Assembly (NCBI GenBank): GCA_001873755.1
Contig: MNZT01000068.1
Span: 1-7,170, forward strand
Direction: 5' to 3'
DNA from: Candidatus Wirthbacteria bacterium CG2_30_54_11
Lineage (GTDB): Bacteria > Patescibacteriota > CG2-30-54-11
DNA: 7,170 bases
Each line of letters opens with the position of its first letter. Positions within the stretch are counted from its first letter, which is position 1. Below, piece by piece: positions 1 through 6,510 of the stretch. The position numbers and the translations under genes were made by a program. Below the pieces are notes generated by a model. It was not told where the DNA came from and did no database searches. It saw only the letters and a program-made list of their open reading frames with translations.

Positions 1-287
1 TTACATAATTATTATAGATATATCAAGACATTAAACTCTAATGTGTAAAAAAATGGAGTTTGCCTGCTTGTTGGGGTATGTTATTCTCCCAATGCACTCT
101 AAGGGACAATGGTTTATCGGAAATTTACATCTGGAAATAGATTGACAGAGTTTTTAGACAAATAGTTTTTCCACTCGATAAATGAAGGAAGACAGGATTC
201 CTCATCTCCTCTCGAGACAAGGCACGGAATCCTTTCAGTTTGACATTGAAGGATTTCGTGCCTGCGTTGGTTGATCTGTGTTAGAAT
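1..287. other. AT-rich non-coding flank downstream of the PBP gene
   Basis: No convincing gene is visible here on either strand. The first 180 bases are about one-third G+C by hand count, and the first 60 only about 20 percent, clearly below the flanking genes. A weak 6-bp inverted repeat (AAACTC at 33-38, GAGTTT at 56-61) is present. The best open frame is 30 codons (ATG at 53, TGA at 143) without a ribosome binding site. A TTGACA hexamer at 142-147 has no acceptable -10 partner. The only notable structure is the hairpin cluster at 194-263. Confidence 0.6.
220..263 (-). terminator. Long imperfect hairpin after the PBP stop, possible transcription end signal
   Basis: Bases 220-237 pair with 247-263 around a 9-base loop, giving about 17 pairs with one bulged T (235) and one imperfect position (227/256). 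That position is G-U in a plus-strand RNA but C-A in a minus-strand RNA. The hairpin begins about 24 bases after the PBP stop codon, where a terminator or 3'-end stabiliser would be expected. The bases that follow it on the minus strand are not a U-run, so it is not a textbook intrinsic terminator. An alternative 8-bp pairing (194-201 with 226-233) would compete with it. Confidence 0.4.
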
Positions 288-3200
288 TTAGCTGACCGTC
301 ACGGTCATCACCGTGCTCTTCCGCTGATTTCCTACCTTGTCGTAGGCGACCGCATAAACGGTATAGCTCCCGGCTGCTGCCGGGGTAAAAATGTAGGTGG
401 CGCTCGTGGAGGTGAAGTCCTGCATGAGCGCGTCGTTTACATAGAATTCTATATGGCCGATGCCGGCACCTCCCACGTCAGAAGGGTTGGCTGAGAGCGG
501 GCAGGTGCTGCCGGTCGCGATGGTGCAGGTGCCACTCGGGCTGAAGGATGCCGGTGGATCGGCGTCCACGGTGACCTGGATGTTGTCAGAAGCGGTGCCC
601 GAAGCACTGTCCGTGGCGACCACGTTGATGGTGTGAGAGCCGCTGGAGGCGCTGAGCGTGGCTTCGAACGGAGCTGTGCTGATCGTCATCTGGGCCGTCC
701 CGTCCACCTTGAAGACTACACTGCTGACTGTACCGGGGCTGTTGATACCGGTCTGGACGAGGAAGGTCGGTCCGACGATCGCATGGTTGGCGGGCGAGGT
801 TATGTCGATATGGAACGTGGTATCCACTTTAATTATGACCTGGGCACGTCCTGTGGCGCCATGGTCATCGGTGGCTTCGACCTTCAGCGTGTAGGTGCCA
901 TCGGCGAGGGTATAGCCATAACTGTAGCGATCCTGCATCTGGGTGATGGTGGAGACTGGGGAGTTGTTCAGGTAGAACTTGACCGAAGTGAGAGCATAGG
1001 GTCCTAGAGCGGCTGCCTCCAGGGTAACTGTCCCGGAGGTAACGGTCTGATCGTTGGTATGCGAAAGAATACTGACAGTCGGGACATTGGATCCGTTGTA
1101 ATAGCTCTGGGACACTTCGGTCGGGATGAGATAGGGGGAGGCCGGGTCGGTCTCTCTCAGCTTGTTCAGGTAGTCCTCGATGGCTTTGTTCCAGCGGGTG
1201 TAGGAGGGATCCTCCTCCGGGATCTCCGGTTTGAGCTTGAAGAAGATCTTTTCCTGCCTCAGTTCCGGAGGTGTCGCAGGGTTGGCGATCAGATTGTTGG
1301 AGGTATCAATCGTCAGCTTGACCCGTCGGTCATCGACCGGTAAAAGCGAGATGAACGATTTGAGCATGAGCGTGCTCCTGACCTGGTCACCGGTATCAGG
1401 ACCAGGGAGGAAACCGGAGAAATTATCGATCTCGACGCTGCCCAGACTATCGGGGAAAGGATACCAGGATGTCGCTTCTACAGTACCAAAAGCTGCTTCC
1501 ATAAAATCATGCCATATAGGTGCAGCACCGGTGACTCCGCTCGCATGGCCGGTCAGAGGATCTCCATTATTGTTCCCGACCCATACCCCGACGGTGAGGT
1601 CGGGAGTAAATCCTACCGTCCAGTTGTCCTTGATGTCATTGGTGGTGCCGGTCTTGACTGCGGCTCTCCGGCTGACCTTCAAGGCCGAGTTATAGCCAAA
1701 GGCCGAAGCCCTGGCTTCATTGTCCGAGAGAATATCAGCGATCATGTACGCTATGCCGGCATCGAGTACCTGGGCTCCTTCTGCAGGCTGCAGCTCTTCC
1801 ACGATCGTTCCTGCACTGTCGGTGATCTTCAGGATAGGCTGCGGTGTGACCTTTTTGCCCATGGTCGCAAATCCGCTATAGGCTGTCACCATGTCAAAGA
1901 GTCTGACTTCGGGACAACCCAGGGTGAGCGAAAGTCCGCAGTTATCGGCCTGTCCGTCCAGCGTGGTGATGCCTAGGTCGGTCGCCGTATCGACGGTCTG
2001 CTGGATGCCACCGAGGTAGAGCGCCTTGACCGCAGGGACATTGTACGAATTGGCGAGTCCCTGCCGCAGGGTGACGACACCGTGCTCCCTGCCATCATAG
2101 TTGCGCGGACGGTAGCCACCGCCAAAGTCAGTATAAAAGTCGAGTACGGTCGATTCGGTGGAAAAGCCTTTTTTGAACGCGGTAGCATAGGCGAACGGTT
2201 TGAACGATGAACCTGGCTGGCGGGCAAACTGAACTACGTCAACATTGCCGTCATTGGCTTCATCGAAATAGTCTACTGAGCCGACATAGGCGAGGATCTC
2301 GCCGGTGGTCGGATCCATGGCCATGAGGGAAGCGTTATGCGCATTGAACTGGCTCCTGATCTCATCCACATGGTCAGAGACGATCTGTTCAGCCTGTCTC
2401 TGCAGGTTCATGTCGAGCGAGGTATAGACCCGAAGTCCACCTTCGCGGATGACCTTTTCGCCGTACTTTTCGGTCAACAGATCGCGGATGTATATTACAA
2501 AATGAGGTGCATTGATGGTCTCGTAGGGTCTCGTGAATGCCATGGGTTCATCCAGAGCCGCATTGGCCTGCTCCAGGGTGATGAAGTCCTGTTCCATCAT
2601 CAGTTTCAGGGTCTTGATCTGCCGCTGCCGCCAGATGTCGATGACCGTCCGCTCATTTTCTATCTTGGAGAACCGGACACATTGCTGCTGGTACCAGTCG
2701 AGAGGGTTCGCGATGTCGATCTCCAGGTAGTCCTGCAGGTCAAATGTTTTACCACTGAACGGAGAATTACCCGTGGGACGTTGCGGGATGCCGACCAGAA
2801 CAGCTGCTTCTCCCAGGGTCAGTTCATCGGCATTTTTCCGAAAATATCTTTCGGCGGCTGCCTGGATACCATAGGAACCGGAGCCATAGTTGATCTGGTT
2901 TAGATAGGAGGCGAGGATCTCCTCCTTGGAATATCGTTGTTCGATACGGATAGCGGTAAAGATCTCGGTCACTTTGCGGGTGATGGTTTTTTCGGGGGTC
3001 AGGAAAACCTCGCGGACGAGCTGCTGGGTGATGGTGCTTCCACCGACGGTACTTCCGGTTGACACGTTCAGCAGAGCCGAGCGGACGACGCCGGTCAGGT
3101 CGACGCCTTTGTGTTCATAAAAAAATTTGTCTTCCAGTGCGATGGTGGCCTGTTTGATCACTTCGGGTATCTGTTCGTTCGGGATATTGGTACGGCGTTC

Positions 3201-3458
3201 GTCACCATGAATTTCATAGAGAAATTCGCCATTGCGGTCGTAGATAAAAGTCGACTCTGATGCTGCCGCGATAGTGAGGTCGCTGGGGATGAGGGTATCG
3301 ACATAGGCAAACACCGAAACCAGGGCGCCCAGGGAGAGCGCAAGGATCACCGTGGAGATCACGATGAAGGTGACAAGCAGTTTGCTCTTTATACTCTGCC
3401 TGCGTTTTTGAACTTTTTCACGCCGGTGCGTTGCCCGTTTATGCTGTTGGTATGTCAT
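288..3458 (-). CDS. Bifunctional class A penicillin-binding protein (PBP1A-like) with three C-terminal Ig-like domains
   Basis: This 1056-residue protein is predicted to polymerise lipid II into glycan strands and cross-link the peptides on the outer face of the cytoplasmic membrane. It has a very basic cytoplasmic N-terminus (1-26) and one membrane anchor (about 27-52). The glycosyltransferase 51 domain (about 75-230) shows EDKFFYEHKGVD with catalytic Glu109, then GGSTITQQLVRE (139-150) and the YLNQINYGSGSYGIQAAA stretch (185-202). The transpeptidase domain has SxxK at Ser417-Lys420 (GSSFKP), SYN at 471-473 and KTGT at 602-605, so both activities look intact. A roughly 35-residue insert containing Cys260 lies between about 236 and 275. 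After the catalytic part come a linker and three Ig-like modules (about 793-880, 882-965, 967-1056); the third holds a Cys978/Cys986 pair. The tail makes it longer than usual PBP1A proteins. The ATG at 3458 has only a weak ribosome site, but it gives a proper anchor sequence and sits about 38 bases below a strong -10 element. The gene is divergent from tyrS. Family assignment is firm; the tail's role in wall binding or spacing is inference. Confidence 0.95.
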   Translation of the reverse strand: MTYQQHKRATHRREKVQKRRQSIKSKLLVTFIVISTVILALSLGALVSVFAYVDTLIPSDLTIAAASESTFIYDRNGEFLYEIHGDERRTNIPNEQIPEVIKQATIALEDKFFYEHKGVDLTGVVRSALLNVSTGSTVGGSTITQQLVREVFLTPEKTITRKVTEIFTAIRIEQRYSKEEILASYLNQINYGSGSYGIQAAAERYFRKNADELTLGEAAVLVGIPQRPTGNSPFSGKTFDLQDYLEIDIANPLDWYQQQCVRFSKIENERTVIDIWRQRQIKTLKLMMEQDFITLEQANAALDEPMAFTRPYETINAPHFVIYIRDLLTEKYGEKVIREGGLRVYTSLDMNLQRQAEQIVSDHVDEIRSQFNAHNASLMAMDPTTGEILAYVGSVDYFDEANDGNVDVVQFARQPGSSFKPFAYATAFKKGFSTESTVLDFYTDFGGGYRPRNYDGREHGVVTLRQGLANSYNVPAVKALYLGGIQQTVDTATDLGITTLDGQADNCGLSLTLGCPEVRLFDMVTAYSGFATMGKKVTPQPILKITDSAGTIVEELQPAEGAQVLDAGIAYMIADILSDNEARASAFGYNSALKVSRRAAVKTGTTNDIKDNWTVGFTPDLTVGVWVGNNNGDPLTGHASGVTGAAPIWHDFMEAAFGTVEATSWYPFPDSLGSVEIDNFSGFLPGPDTGDQVRSTLMLKSFISLLPVDDRRVKLTIDTSNNLIANPATPPELRQEKIFFKLKPEIPEEDPSYTRWNKAIEDYLNKLRETDPASPYLIPTEVSQSYYNGSNVPTVSILSHTNDQTVTSGTVTLEAAALGPYALTSVKFYLNNSPVSTITQMQDRYSYGYTLADGTYTLKVEATDDHGATGRAQVIIKVDTTFHIDITSPANHAIVGPTFLVQTGINSPGTVSSVVFKVDGTAQMTISTAPFEATLSASSGSHTINVVATDSASGTASDNIQVTVDADPPASFSPSGTCTIATGSTCPLSANPSDVGGAGIGHIEFYVNDALMQDFTSTSATYIFTPAAAGSYTVYAVAYDKVGNQRKSTVMTVTVS

Positions 3459-3501
3459 GTTGCGAAGTCCAGATAATTCAAGTAAGATGCCAAAGCGAGC
3501 G

Positions 3502-3507
3502 TATTAT
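3502..3507 (+). promoter_or_regulatory. Possible -10 for tyrS, overlapping the PBP -10
   Basis: TATTAT on the plus strand matches TATAAT at five of six positions and shares five bases with the PBP -10 read on the other strand. The nearest -35 candidate (TTCAAG, 3477-3482, 19-base spacer) is poor. If used, it would place the tyrS start of transcription near 3514 and give a leader of about 60 bases. Confidence 0.25.
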
Positions 3508-3530
3508 AGCAGAAGACTATGGCAGGTCAT
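3503..3530 (-). promoter_or_regulatory. Sigma70-type promoter for the PBP gene with extended -10
   Basis: On the minus strand the sequence reads TGCTATAAT, a perfect TATAAT (3503-3508) preceded by the TGn extension. A 16-base spacer separates it from ATGACC (3525-3530), a four-of-six match to TTGACA. Transcription would start near 3496, leaving a leader of about 38 bases before the PBP ATG. The -35 element would lie inside the tyrS frame if tyrS began at 3519, which argues for the later tyrS start. Confidence 0.6.
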
Positions 3531-3563
3531 AGGCCAAAAACTTATTGCTCTCAAGTCTCTTTT

Positions 3564-3569
3564 GAGGTG
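3564..3569 (+). promoter_or_regulatory. Ribosome binding site deciding the tyrS start
   Basis: GAGGTG lies with its GAGG core 8 bases before the ATG at 3576. The in-frame ATG at 3519, which would add 19 residues, has no comparable site and sits only a few bases from the predicted promoter. The 3576 start also begins the protein right at the conserved domain. Confidence 0.7.
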
Positions 3570-3575
3570 TCCGAT

Positions 3576-5519
3576 ATGAAATACCAGATCGAAAGTGGAA
3601 TCATCGAACTCGTGTCACAGATGCGTACGGGAGTGATAATTGTTCGTGGCGCCTATCTGCCGTCAAGAAGTGAACAGATAGAGGAATTGCTCGCAGAGCA
3701 GGAAGGGTGGATCCAGCGGGAATTTGCCGGACAGGACGTCAAAAGCATCCCTGCGGTTTCTGCCTGGCGAAAGGCTTTCGAGGCCGTAGGGCAGAGTGCC
3801 CGTGTATTCCCCTGCTCTCTGGAAAGTTCGCTGCGGCGTTTGATCGGTGGCAAAAAAATGCCTCGGATCAACCCCTTGGTGGACTGGTATAATGCCATGA
3901 CGCTCAAATATCTGATTCCGATGGGTGCGTATGATCTGTCATGCATCAACGGCGATCAGATAGGGCTGAAAAGAGCCAGCGGTGTCGAAAGATACGTCCC
4001 TCTCGGTGGTGGTGATGTACAACGTGTACCGGCAGGGGAGATAATTTTTGCTTCTGGGGAGGAGGCTCTGTGTCGTGCCTGGACATGGCGTCAGAACGAC
4101 ACAAGCAAGATAGGTCCGGAGACATCAGATTTTCTCCTGCGTATTGAAAGTATCGGTGGAGCGGGAGATAATCTAGATCAAATGATCACTGAAGCAAGTC
4201 AGTTCATTACCTCGCAGCTGGCTGGTCGGGTGGAGAGTTTTATCCTTGATAGCTCTCATCCCGTTCTCGATATCGGCGCTTCTGCCATGGCTGCGGTTTC
4301 ACCGGAGTCTCAGAAACTGATTGATCGTTTTTTTGAGCGTGGCATCGATACAGTCTATCCTTCGGAAAAAGCGTTTCGGCAGGCGTTGTCTACCGGTAAA
4401 CGGATGCGTTTTTACCTCGGCGCGGATCCTTCCCGGCCCGACCTCCATATCGGTCATGCGGTTGTGCTTCGCCGCATGAGGGTGCTCCAGGATCTGGGCC
4501 ACGAGATTATATTTCTCATTGGTGATTTCACGGGCAGGATAGGGGATCCGACCGGTAAGGATCAGACCCGGGTACAGATGACGAGCGAAGATGTGATGAA
4601 GAATGCCGAGACCTACAAGGAGCAGATCACCAAAATTTTTGATTTCAGCGGACCAAACCCAGCCAAGATACTTTTCAATTCCACCTGGAACGAAAAACTG
4701 ACGTTCACCGATGTCATCAACCTGGCTGCCAAGTTCACCGTCCAGCAGATGATTGAACGGGATATGTATCAGAACCGTCTGAAAGCCGGGATCCCTATTT
4801 ACCTTCACGAATTTTTCTACCCTCTCATGCAGGGCTATGACTCCGTGGCCATGGACGTGGACGGAGAGTTCGGCGGCACGGATCAGATGTTCAATATGAT
4901 GGCCGGCCGTACCCTGCTCAAAGAGATGAAGAATAAAGAGAAATTCGTCATCACCGGCAGACTTCTCGTAGGCAGCGACGGTCGTAAAATGAGCAAAAGC
5001 TACGACAACTATATTGCCATCAATGACGAGCCGAACGATATGTACGGCAAAGTGATGTCCATCCGGGACGACCTCATCGCTGTGTACATGGAACTGTGTA
5101 CGGACATTCCGCTTGCCGAGGTGAAAAAAGCGGCCGCAGAAGTTGCCGCCCAAACGGTCAATCCCCGGGATCACAAGATGCGTCTGGCTCGAGAGATAGT
5201 TACTATCTACCATACTGAATCGATCGCTCAGCAAGCCGAGGATGCCTTCATCAACCAGTTCCGCAAGGGCGGACTGCCCAAAGACATACCGGAGAAGCAG
5301 GTCAGCACTGGTATCGTTAAATTGTCCCAACTGCTGGTTGATCTCGGTCTGAGCCCCAGCAGTTCTGAAGCCAAGAGGCTGATCTCATTCGGAGCGGTGA
5401 AGGTAAACGGCGCAAAAGTTGCACCTGACATTTCGCAGATGGTTGACCTGGCCGCATCGGACGGCGCAGTGATCCAGGCCGGCAAACTACATTTCGTAAA
5501 GATCCGTCTTACCTCCTAG
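3576..5519 (+). CDS. tyrS: Tyrosyl-tRNA synthetase with an N-terminal B3/B4 (PheRS-beta-type editing) domain
   Basis: This predicted cytoplasmic enzyme of 647 residues charges tRNA-Tyr with tyrosine. Residues about 1-225 match the B3/B4 domain of free-standing COG3382-type proteins: SIPAVSAWRKAF (57-68), VFPCSLESSLRR (77-88), INPLVDWYNAMTLK (98-111), GAYDL (117-121) and CRAWTWRQ (166-173). A class I TyrRS follows from about 242: Tyr280 and Asp284 in YLGADP, HIGH (291-294), the tyrosine-recognition set Tyr415/Gln419/Asp422, GGTDQ (433-437) and KMSKS (471-475). It ends with an S4 RNA-binding domain (about 576-645). The TyrRS part alone is about 400 residues, the usual full length, so the N-terminal 225 or so are an addition. 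The frame is unbroken across the junction, and the internal ATG at 4287 has no ribosome site, so one fused polypeptide is the simplest reading. In PheRS this domain hydrolyses mischarged tRNA; stand-alone relatives include canavanyl-tRNA deacylase. An editing role here is inference. A longer form from 3519 (666 residues) is possible but less likely. Confidence 0.93.
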   Translation: MKYQIESGIIELVSQMRTGVIIVRGAYLPSRSEQIEELLAEQEGWIQREFAGQDVKSIPAVSAWRKAFEAVGQSARVFPCSLESSLRRLIGGKKMPRINPLVDWYNAMTLKYLIPMGAYDLSCINGDQIGLKRASGVERYVPLGGGDVQRVPAGEIIFASGEEALCRAWTWRQNDTSKIGPETSDFLLRIESIGGAGDNLDQMITEASQFITSQLAGRVESFILDSSHPVLDIGASAMAAVSPESQKLIDRFFERGIDTVYPSEKAFRQALSTGKRMRFYLGADPSRPDLHIGHAVVLRRMRVLQDLGHEIIFLIGDFTGRIGDPTGKDQTRVQMTSEDVMKNAETYKEQITKIFDFSGPNPAKILFNSTWNEKLTFTDVINLAAKFTVQQMIERDMYQNRLKAGIPIYLHEFFYPLMQGYDSVAMDVDGEFGGTDQMFNMMAGRTLLKEMKNKEKFVITGRLLVGSDGRKMSKSYDNYIAINDEPNDMYGKVMSIRDDLIAVYMELCTDIPLAEVKKAAAEVAAQTVNPRDHKMRLAREIVTIYHTESIAQQAEDAFINQFRKGGLPKDIPEKQVSTGIVKLSQLLVDLGLSPSSSEAKRLISFGAVKVNGAKVAPDISQMVDLAASDGAVIQAGKLHFVKIRLTS

Positions 5520-5523
5520 TTCA

Positions 5524-5544
5524 TACTTCGTACTTCGTACTTCG
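5524..5544 (+). repeat. Perfect tandem repeat, three copies of TACTTCG
   Basis: Three exact head-to-tail 7-bp units (5524-5530, 5531-5537, 5538-5544) begin four bases after the tyrS stop, in the 58-base gap before the aldolase. No ribosome site or promoter overlaps them. They may be a replication-slippage product. Confidence 0.85.
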
Positions 5545-5565
5545 CATTGTATCTTCCACTCATCC

Positions 5566-5570
5566 AAGGT
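5566..5570 (+). promoter_or_regulatory. Ribosome binding site of the aldolase gene
   Basis: AAGGT sits 7 bases before the ATG at 5578 and supports that start. No other in-frame start before the conserved core has a comparable site. Confidence 0.55.
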
Positions 5571-5577
5571 ACTTGCC

Positions 5578-6438
5578 ATGTGGGCTCATCCCCGGGATCT
5601 CTATCAGCAGGCTTACAAAGAAGGCAGAGCGGTCGGAACATTCAATATCTCGAATTTGGAGACCTTGAAGGCTATCGTTCAGGCGGCTGAGGTCCTTCAG
5701 GCGCCGGTCATGATCGCGACCTCGCGGGGAGAAGGCAGTTTCATAGGCTTTCCCATGGCGGTCGCCATGGTGAAAGCTCTGGCCGAACGGGCGAGTGTTC
5801 CGGTAGGGTTGCATCTCGATCATGGCAAAAGCATGGAAGATGTGCGCTCTGCGATCGAGGCAGGTTACCTGTCTGTGCATATCGATGTCTCGGATAAGAG
5901 CTATGAGGAAAATGCAGAACTGACGCGACAGGTGGTCGCTTATGCGAAGAATTTCGAGGTGAATGTCGAGGGAGAAATAGGACATGTCGGTGGCACCTCG
6001 AGTCTCCATACCGGCGGAGTGGAGGAGGCACTGGGCAAAGAGGGCTTGACGAACCCCTCTGAAGCATGGCATTATGCGAGCGACACAGGCATTGACCAAC
6101 TGGCAGTGGCGGTGGGAAATATCCATGGTATCTACCAGGGGATACCGCACATTGATTGTGAACGTTTAAAACAGATCAACCAAGGTGTGAAAAAACCGCT
6201 CGTGCTGCACGGCGGGTCGGGCATACCGGATGACCAGATCAGATCGGCGGTCGCAAGCGGAATCGCCAAGATCAATGTGAACAGTGAGTTGAGGCTCGCG
6301 TACAGTCAGGCGGTCAGGAAAGTACTGAATGAGGATCCTGATCTGATCGTCCCTTATCAGATCACCGGGCCGGCTGTCAAGGCAATACAGCAGGTAGTCG
6401 AAAGCAAGATCAAAGTTTTTGATCAAAAGATCAGTTGA
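5578..6438 (+). CDS. fba: Class II (zinc-dependent) fructose-bisphosphate aldolase
   Basis: This 286-residue cytoplasmic enzyme reversibly joins dihydroxyacetone phosphate and glyceraldehyde 3-phosphate into fructose 1,6-bisphosphate in glycolysis and gluconeogenesis. The length and layout fit the class IIB branch (shared with tagatose-bisphosphate aldolases). Visible features are the N-terminal GTFNISNLETL (20-30), LHLDHGKS with catalytic Asp81 and zinc ligand His82, VEGEIG around 130-135, GNIHGIY with His183, LVLHGGSGIPD with His211, and INVNSELR (232-239) for phosphate and substrate binding. The segment after His101 reads IDVSDKSYEEN, where many class IIB enzymes have IDGS/IDAS followed by LPFEEN; the Asp and Ser are kept. 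The gene starts 58 bases after tyrS and ends 72 before the next gene, so co-transcription is plausible. Sequence alone cannot exclude tagatose or another ketose bisphosphate as substrate; the fructose assignment is the usual default for such a lone housekeeping copy. Confidence 0.93.
   Translation: MWAHPRDLYQQAYKEGRAVGTFNISNLETLKAIVQAAEVLQAPVMIATSRGEGSFIGFPMAVAMVKALAERASVPVGLHLDHGKSMEDVRSAIEAGYLSVHIDVSDKSYEENAELTRQVVAYAKNFEVNVEGEIGHVGGTSSLHTGGVEEALGKEGLTNPSEAWHYASDTGIDQLAVAVGNIHGIYQGIPHIDCERLKQINQGVKKPLVLHGGSGIPDDQIRSAVASGIAKINVNSELRLAYSQAVRKVLNEDPDLIVPYQITGPAVKAIQQVVESKIKVFDQKIS
6417..6433 (+). repeat. Overlapping palindromes at the end of the aldolase gene
   Basis: TTTTGATCAAAA (6417-6428) is a perfect 12-bp palindrome. 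It overlaps a second inverted repeat, TGATC-AAAA-GATCA (6420-6433), that ends just before the stop codon. The stems are short and AT-rich, and no U-run follows, so a terminator function is doubtful. Confidence 0.4.
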
Positions 6439-6498
6439 ACCTGGAAAATCCTTAAGTTACATACTAGAAATAGAATTTACAAAATTAAGAGAAGAAAC

Positions 6499-6505
6499 AA
6501 GGAGG
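6499..6505 (+). promoter_or_regulatory. Strong ribosome binding site of the membrane protein gene
   Basis: AAGGAGG, a near-perfect Shine-Dalgarno sequence, lies 5 bases before the ATG at 6511. It is the best ribosome site in the window and fixes the start of the downstream gene. The AT-rich gap before it also holds a marginal promoter candidate (TTGAAC at 6435, CATACT at 6460, 19-base spacer). Confidence 0.8.
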
Positions 6506-6510
6506 TTTGT

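Noticed and set aside
53..145. 30-codon plus-strand open frame in the left flank
   Set aside because: It has no ribosome site and no recognisable sequence, and its length is expected by chance.
142..147. Perfect TTGACA hexamer as a promoter
   Set aside because: No acceptable -10 element lies 15-19 bases downstream, and no plus-strand gene follows.
2337..2903. 188-codon plus-strand frame within the PBP gene
   Set aside because: It lies fully antisense to the GT51-to-transpeptidase part of the PBP, shows no recognisable domain or ribosome site, and is best explained as a shadow of codon bias.
4299..5330. 343-codon minus-strand frame within tyrS
   Set aside because: It is antisense to the conserved catalytic core of TyrRS. 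Its histidine- and valine-rich composition is typical of a mirror frame, and no motif is visible.
4287..5519. Separate TyrRS starting at an internal ATG after the B3/B4 domain
   Set aside because: No Shine-Dalgarno sequence precedes the ATG, and no stop separates the two domains, so a fused product is simpler.
5560..6150. 196-codon minus-strand frame opposite the aldolase
   Set aside because: It mirrors the aldolase active-site region and has no independent support.
5578..6438. Alternative genetic code with UGA as glycine
   Set aside because: None of the long frames contains an internal TGA, glycines are encoded by GGN, and the aldolase ends at its normal family length at TGA.
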